Below, piece after piece: positions 62,328-64,000 of a DNA stretch of 64,000 bases. The stretch spans positions 124,001-188,000 of the forward strand of contig NZ_JARBFX010000003.1 in the NCBI RefSeq assembly GCF_028863665.1. The letters are read 5' to 3'. Position numbers and translations under genes: made by a program. Below the pieces are notes generated by a model. It was given only the letters and a program-made list of their open reading frames with translations, searched no databases and had not been told where the DNA came from. Each line of letters begins with the position of its first letter. Position 1 is the first letter of the stretch. This stretch comes from Aquabacter sediminis (GTDB lineage: Bacteria; Pseudomonadota; Alphaproteobacteria; Rhizobiales; Xanthobacteraceae).

Positions 62328-63689
62328 TCAGCGGTTCTCCAACGTCTCCGCATTCGCCTCGCCCCGGCTGTCCTCGCCCGCACGGCGATCCACCCCGCTG
62401 CGCCGCTCCGGCTCGGCCGCCACGAAGCCCGGCACGTTCGGCTCGAACGGCTCGCTCACCTCGACGAAGGTGTCGGGATAAAAGCCGTTGAACCGCGTGC
62501 GCAGGGAGAGGGAATAGGCGCCGATATGGCCAATCTCGATCCAGTCCCCCGTATCGACCGTCTCCGGCAGATAGAAGGGACGCGAGAGCACATCGACGCT
62601 GTCGCAGGTGGCGCCATAGATGCGGAAGGGCACCATCTTGTTGGGGTCGCCCGAGCGCCGGCGGCGGGCGGGATCGGGAATGTGGTTCACGGGCAGCAGA
62701 AGCTTGCCGGTCCAGCTGTCGGAGAGCGAGGACCAGATGCCGTCATTGATATAGAGGCGCTGCCCCTTCTTGAGCATCACCCGCGTCAGAACAGAATAGG
62801 CCCGCGCTACGATCACCCGGCCGGGCTCGGCCACCAGCGGCGTGCCGCCAAAGCCGTACTTCTCCACCGCGCCCAGGATGGAGCGCATGAGCTCGCCGAG
62901 CGGCGGCATGGCCGCATTGGGCTTGCGCGGGTCGAGCGCATAGGAGGCCGGGAAGCCACCGCCAATGTCGAGCGCCACGATCGGCACCTTGGCCGCGTCC
63001 CGCACCTCGGCCGCGGTGGCGATGGCCCGCTCGAAGGTGGTGGGATCTTCCATCTGGCTGCCCACATGGAAGCAGATGCCGCACTTGAAGCCGATATTGT
63101 CGATGCGCTGGAGCAGCTCGGCCGCATGGGCGGGGGCGGCGCCGAACTTCTTCGACAATTCATAGGCCGCCTCGCCCTTGGAGGCGATGCGCACGAACAG
63201 GGTGAATTCCTCGGGGTCCAGATCCAGCGCGTGCACGATGCGCAGCACCTTGGCCACCTCGTCCTCGTGATCGACCACCGTCACCCGCACGCGATAGCGC
63301 TCGAAGGCGAGGCGGATGTCCGACTGGGCCTTCACCGGGTGCATGTAGAGCAGCTCGGAGGTGGGCGCGACGGCGCGGGCGGCGGCAAATTCCGCCGGGC
63401 TTGCCACGTCGAAGACGCTCACGCCCGCACGGGCGAGCTCCGCCAGCACCTGGTCCTCGCCATTGGTCTTCACCGCATAGGCGGTCTTGCCGGGAAACGC
63501 CGCCATGAAGGCGCGGGCATCCTGCGCCAGCACCGAGGGGCGGAAGCAATAGACCGGCTGGTCGGGCCGCAATTGCAGCGCGGCCTCGCGCCCGGTGGTG
63601 AAACGCGGGAGATTGTTTTGCGCCACGCCTGAACCTCTCGTCGCGGCTCCCCCTGTCACAACCTGGGGTGCGAAACCGGATTTCGACAT
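62328..63689 (-). CDS. PLP-dependent ornithine/lysine-type decarboxylase (fold type III)
   Basis: 453-residue alanine-racemase-fold decarboxylase: PLP lysine in KTAYAVKTNGEDQVLAELAR, FHVGSQMEDPTTFERAI, VALDIGGGFPASYALD, LVAEPGRVIVARAYSVL and the active-site Cys in GATCDSVDVLSRPFYLPE. This makes a polyamine (putrescine or cadaverine) from ornithine or lysine; specificity is not decided. The N-terminal 30 and C-terminal ~35 residues (RRSGVDRRAGEDSRGE) are extra, charged and probably disordered. Relatives in rhizobia are ~375-380 residues. Confidence 0.88.
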   Translation of the reverse strand: MSKSGFAPQVVTGGAATRGSGVAQNNLPRFTTGREAALQLRPDQPVYCFRPSVLAQDARAFMAAFPGKTAYAVKTNGEDQVLAELARAGVSVFDVASPAEFAAARAVAPTSELLYMHPVKAQSDIRLAFERYRVRVTVVDHEDEVAKVLRIVHALDLDPEEFTLFVRIASKGEAAYELSKKFGAAPAHAAELLQRIDNIGFKCGICFHVGSQMEDPTTFERAIATAAEVRDAAKVPIVALDIGGGFPASYALDPRKPNAAMPPLGELMRSILGAVEKYGFGGTPLVAEPGRVIVARAYSVLTRVMLKKGQRLYINDGIWSSLSDSWTGKLLLPVNHIPDPARRRRSGDPNKMVPFRIYGATCDSVDVLSRPFYLPETVDTGDWIEIGHIGAYSLSLRTRFNGFYPDTFVEVSEPFEPNVPGFVAAEPERRSGVDRRAGEDSRGEANAETLENR

Positions 63690-63893
63690 GATCCCTCATC
63701 CAAGACACAAGCCCATGTCAGTGGTGCCACTGGCGCGGAGGGCGGTCAACGTCAGTTCGGAGGCACCATCTTCACAAACTGCTCCAAGATTGCGCGCTTT
63801 TCCGGGCGAGTGTTGCCCCCATGCGCTTGACCGTGGCGCGCGGGCGCAGCATCGTCCGCCAGAATTGGCATGGGTCATGGACGGGAGTGGAGC

Positions 63894-64000
63894 ATGGGTC
63901 TCACGGTACGTAGCGGACGGGCGGGCCTTGCGGCACTCATCGCCTGCGCCCTTTCGGCGTCCGCGGCCGGCGCCGCGTCCCTGCTCGACAATTTCTGGCT
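63894..64000 (+). CDS. N-terminus of a secreted protein (cut by window edge)
   Basis: Open from ATG 63894 (GGAG six to ten bases upstream) to the edge, 35 codons. Signal peptide: GLAALIACALSASAAGAASL preceded by a basic MGLTVRSGR; the mature start SLLDNFW is aromatic. Not enough sequence to assign a family. Confidence 0.6.
   Translation, partial: MGLTVRSGRAGLAALIACALSASAAGAASLLDNFW

Overview
The window comes from a GC-rich alphaproteobacterium of the order Hyphomicrobiales (Rhizobiales), most likely a Xanthobacteraceae-type facultative methylotroph or autotroph (Xanthobacter, Azorhizobium, Starkeya, Ancylobacter and similar). The grounds are the rpoZ / NYN / smpB / dapA / lytic transglycosylase neighbourhood, small secreted protein families typical of this order, and a block of tetrahydromethanopterin (H4MPT) C1-transfer genes followed by fbp and rpe. 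No rRNA, tRNA, CRISPR array, prophage or intact insertion sequence was seen. Genes are dense and both strands are used.

Layout. 0-5 kb: start of a membrane protein at the left edge, a FliO-domain protein with a very long disordered tail, two small secreted proteins and a winged-helix type regulator. 4.9-10 kb: a cobalamin riboswitch followed by a B12 uptake operon (btuB, btuF, btuC, btuD). 10-25 kb: sugar-porter transporter, rimO, rpoZ, NYN protein, uracil-DNA glycosylase, peroxiredoxin, smpB, dapA, lytic transglycosylase, Bcr/CflA transporter, glutathione reductase and a two-domain glycosyltransferase. 25-28 kb: a roughly 0.5-kb non-coding stretch with three copies of an 18-bp repeat, then a NitT/TauT-type ABC importer. 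28-38 kb: an extended IF-1, a DEAD-box helicase, a DedA protein, a split chromate transporter, an EamA exporter, cytochrome b561, and an operon of circularly permuted ATP-grasp, alpha-E protein and a transglutaminase-fold protein that has lost its catalytic Cys and His. 38-42 kb: CinA-type protein, an orphan molybdenum hydroxylase large subunit, a cytochrome c' type protein and a HIT protein.

41.9-51.3 kb is the most coherent system: an almost unbroken run of H4MPT / methylofuran pathway genes, namely beta-RFAP synthase, mtdB, three different ATP-grasp ligases, mch, a CitG-like protein, a HisA-like barrel protein on the opposite strand, a hydantoinase-like (COG1548) protein and a FolB-like aldolase. 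Together they would make the pterin and furan carriers and oxidise C1 units from formaldehyde. The formaldehyde-activating enzyme and the formyltransferase/hydrolase complex are not in the window. fbp and rpe just downstream fit assimilation by the Calvin cycle.

51-64 kb: a SugE-type exporter, fbp, rpe, an acyl-CoA synthetase, msrP without msrQ, three tandem DUF992 secreted proteins, an aspartate aminotransferase, a glutathione transferase, a small membrane protein, an AT-rich island bounded by 13-bp inverted repeats, a DUF486 membrane protein, an ornithine/lysine-type decarboxylase, and the start of a secreted protein at the right edge. A family of long perfect palindromes (31.3, 38.7, 62.2 kb, and a degenerate copy at 28.75 kb) sits between genes.
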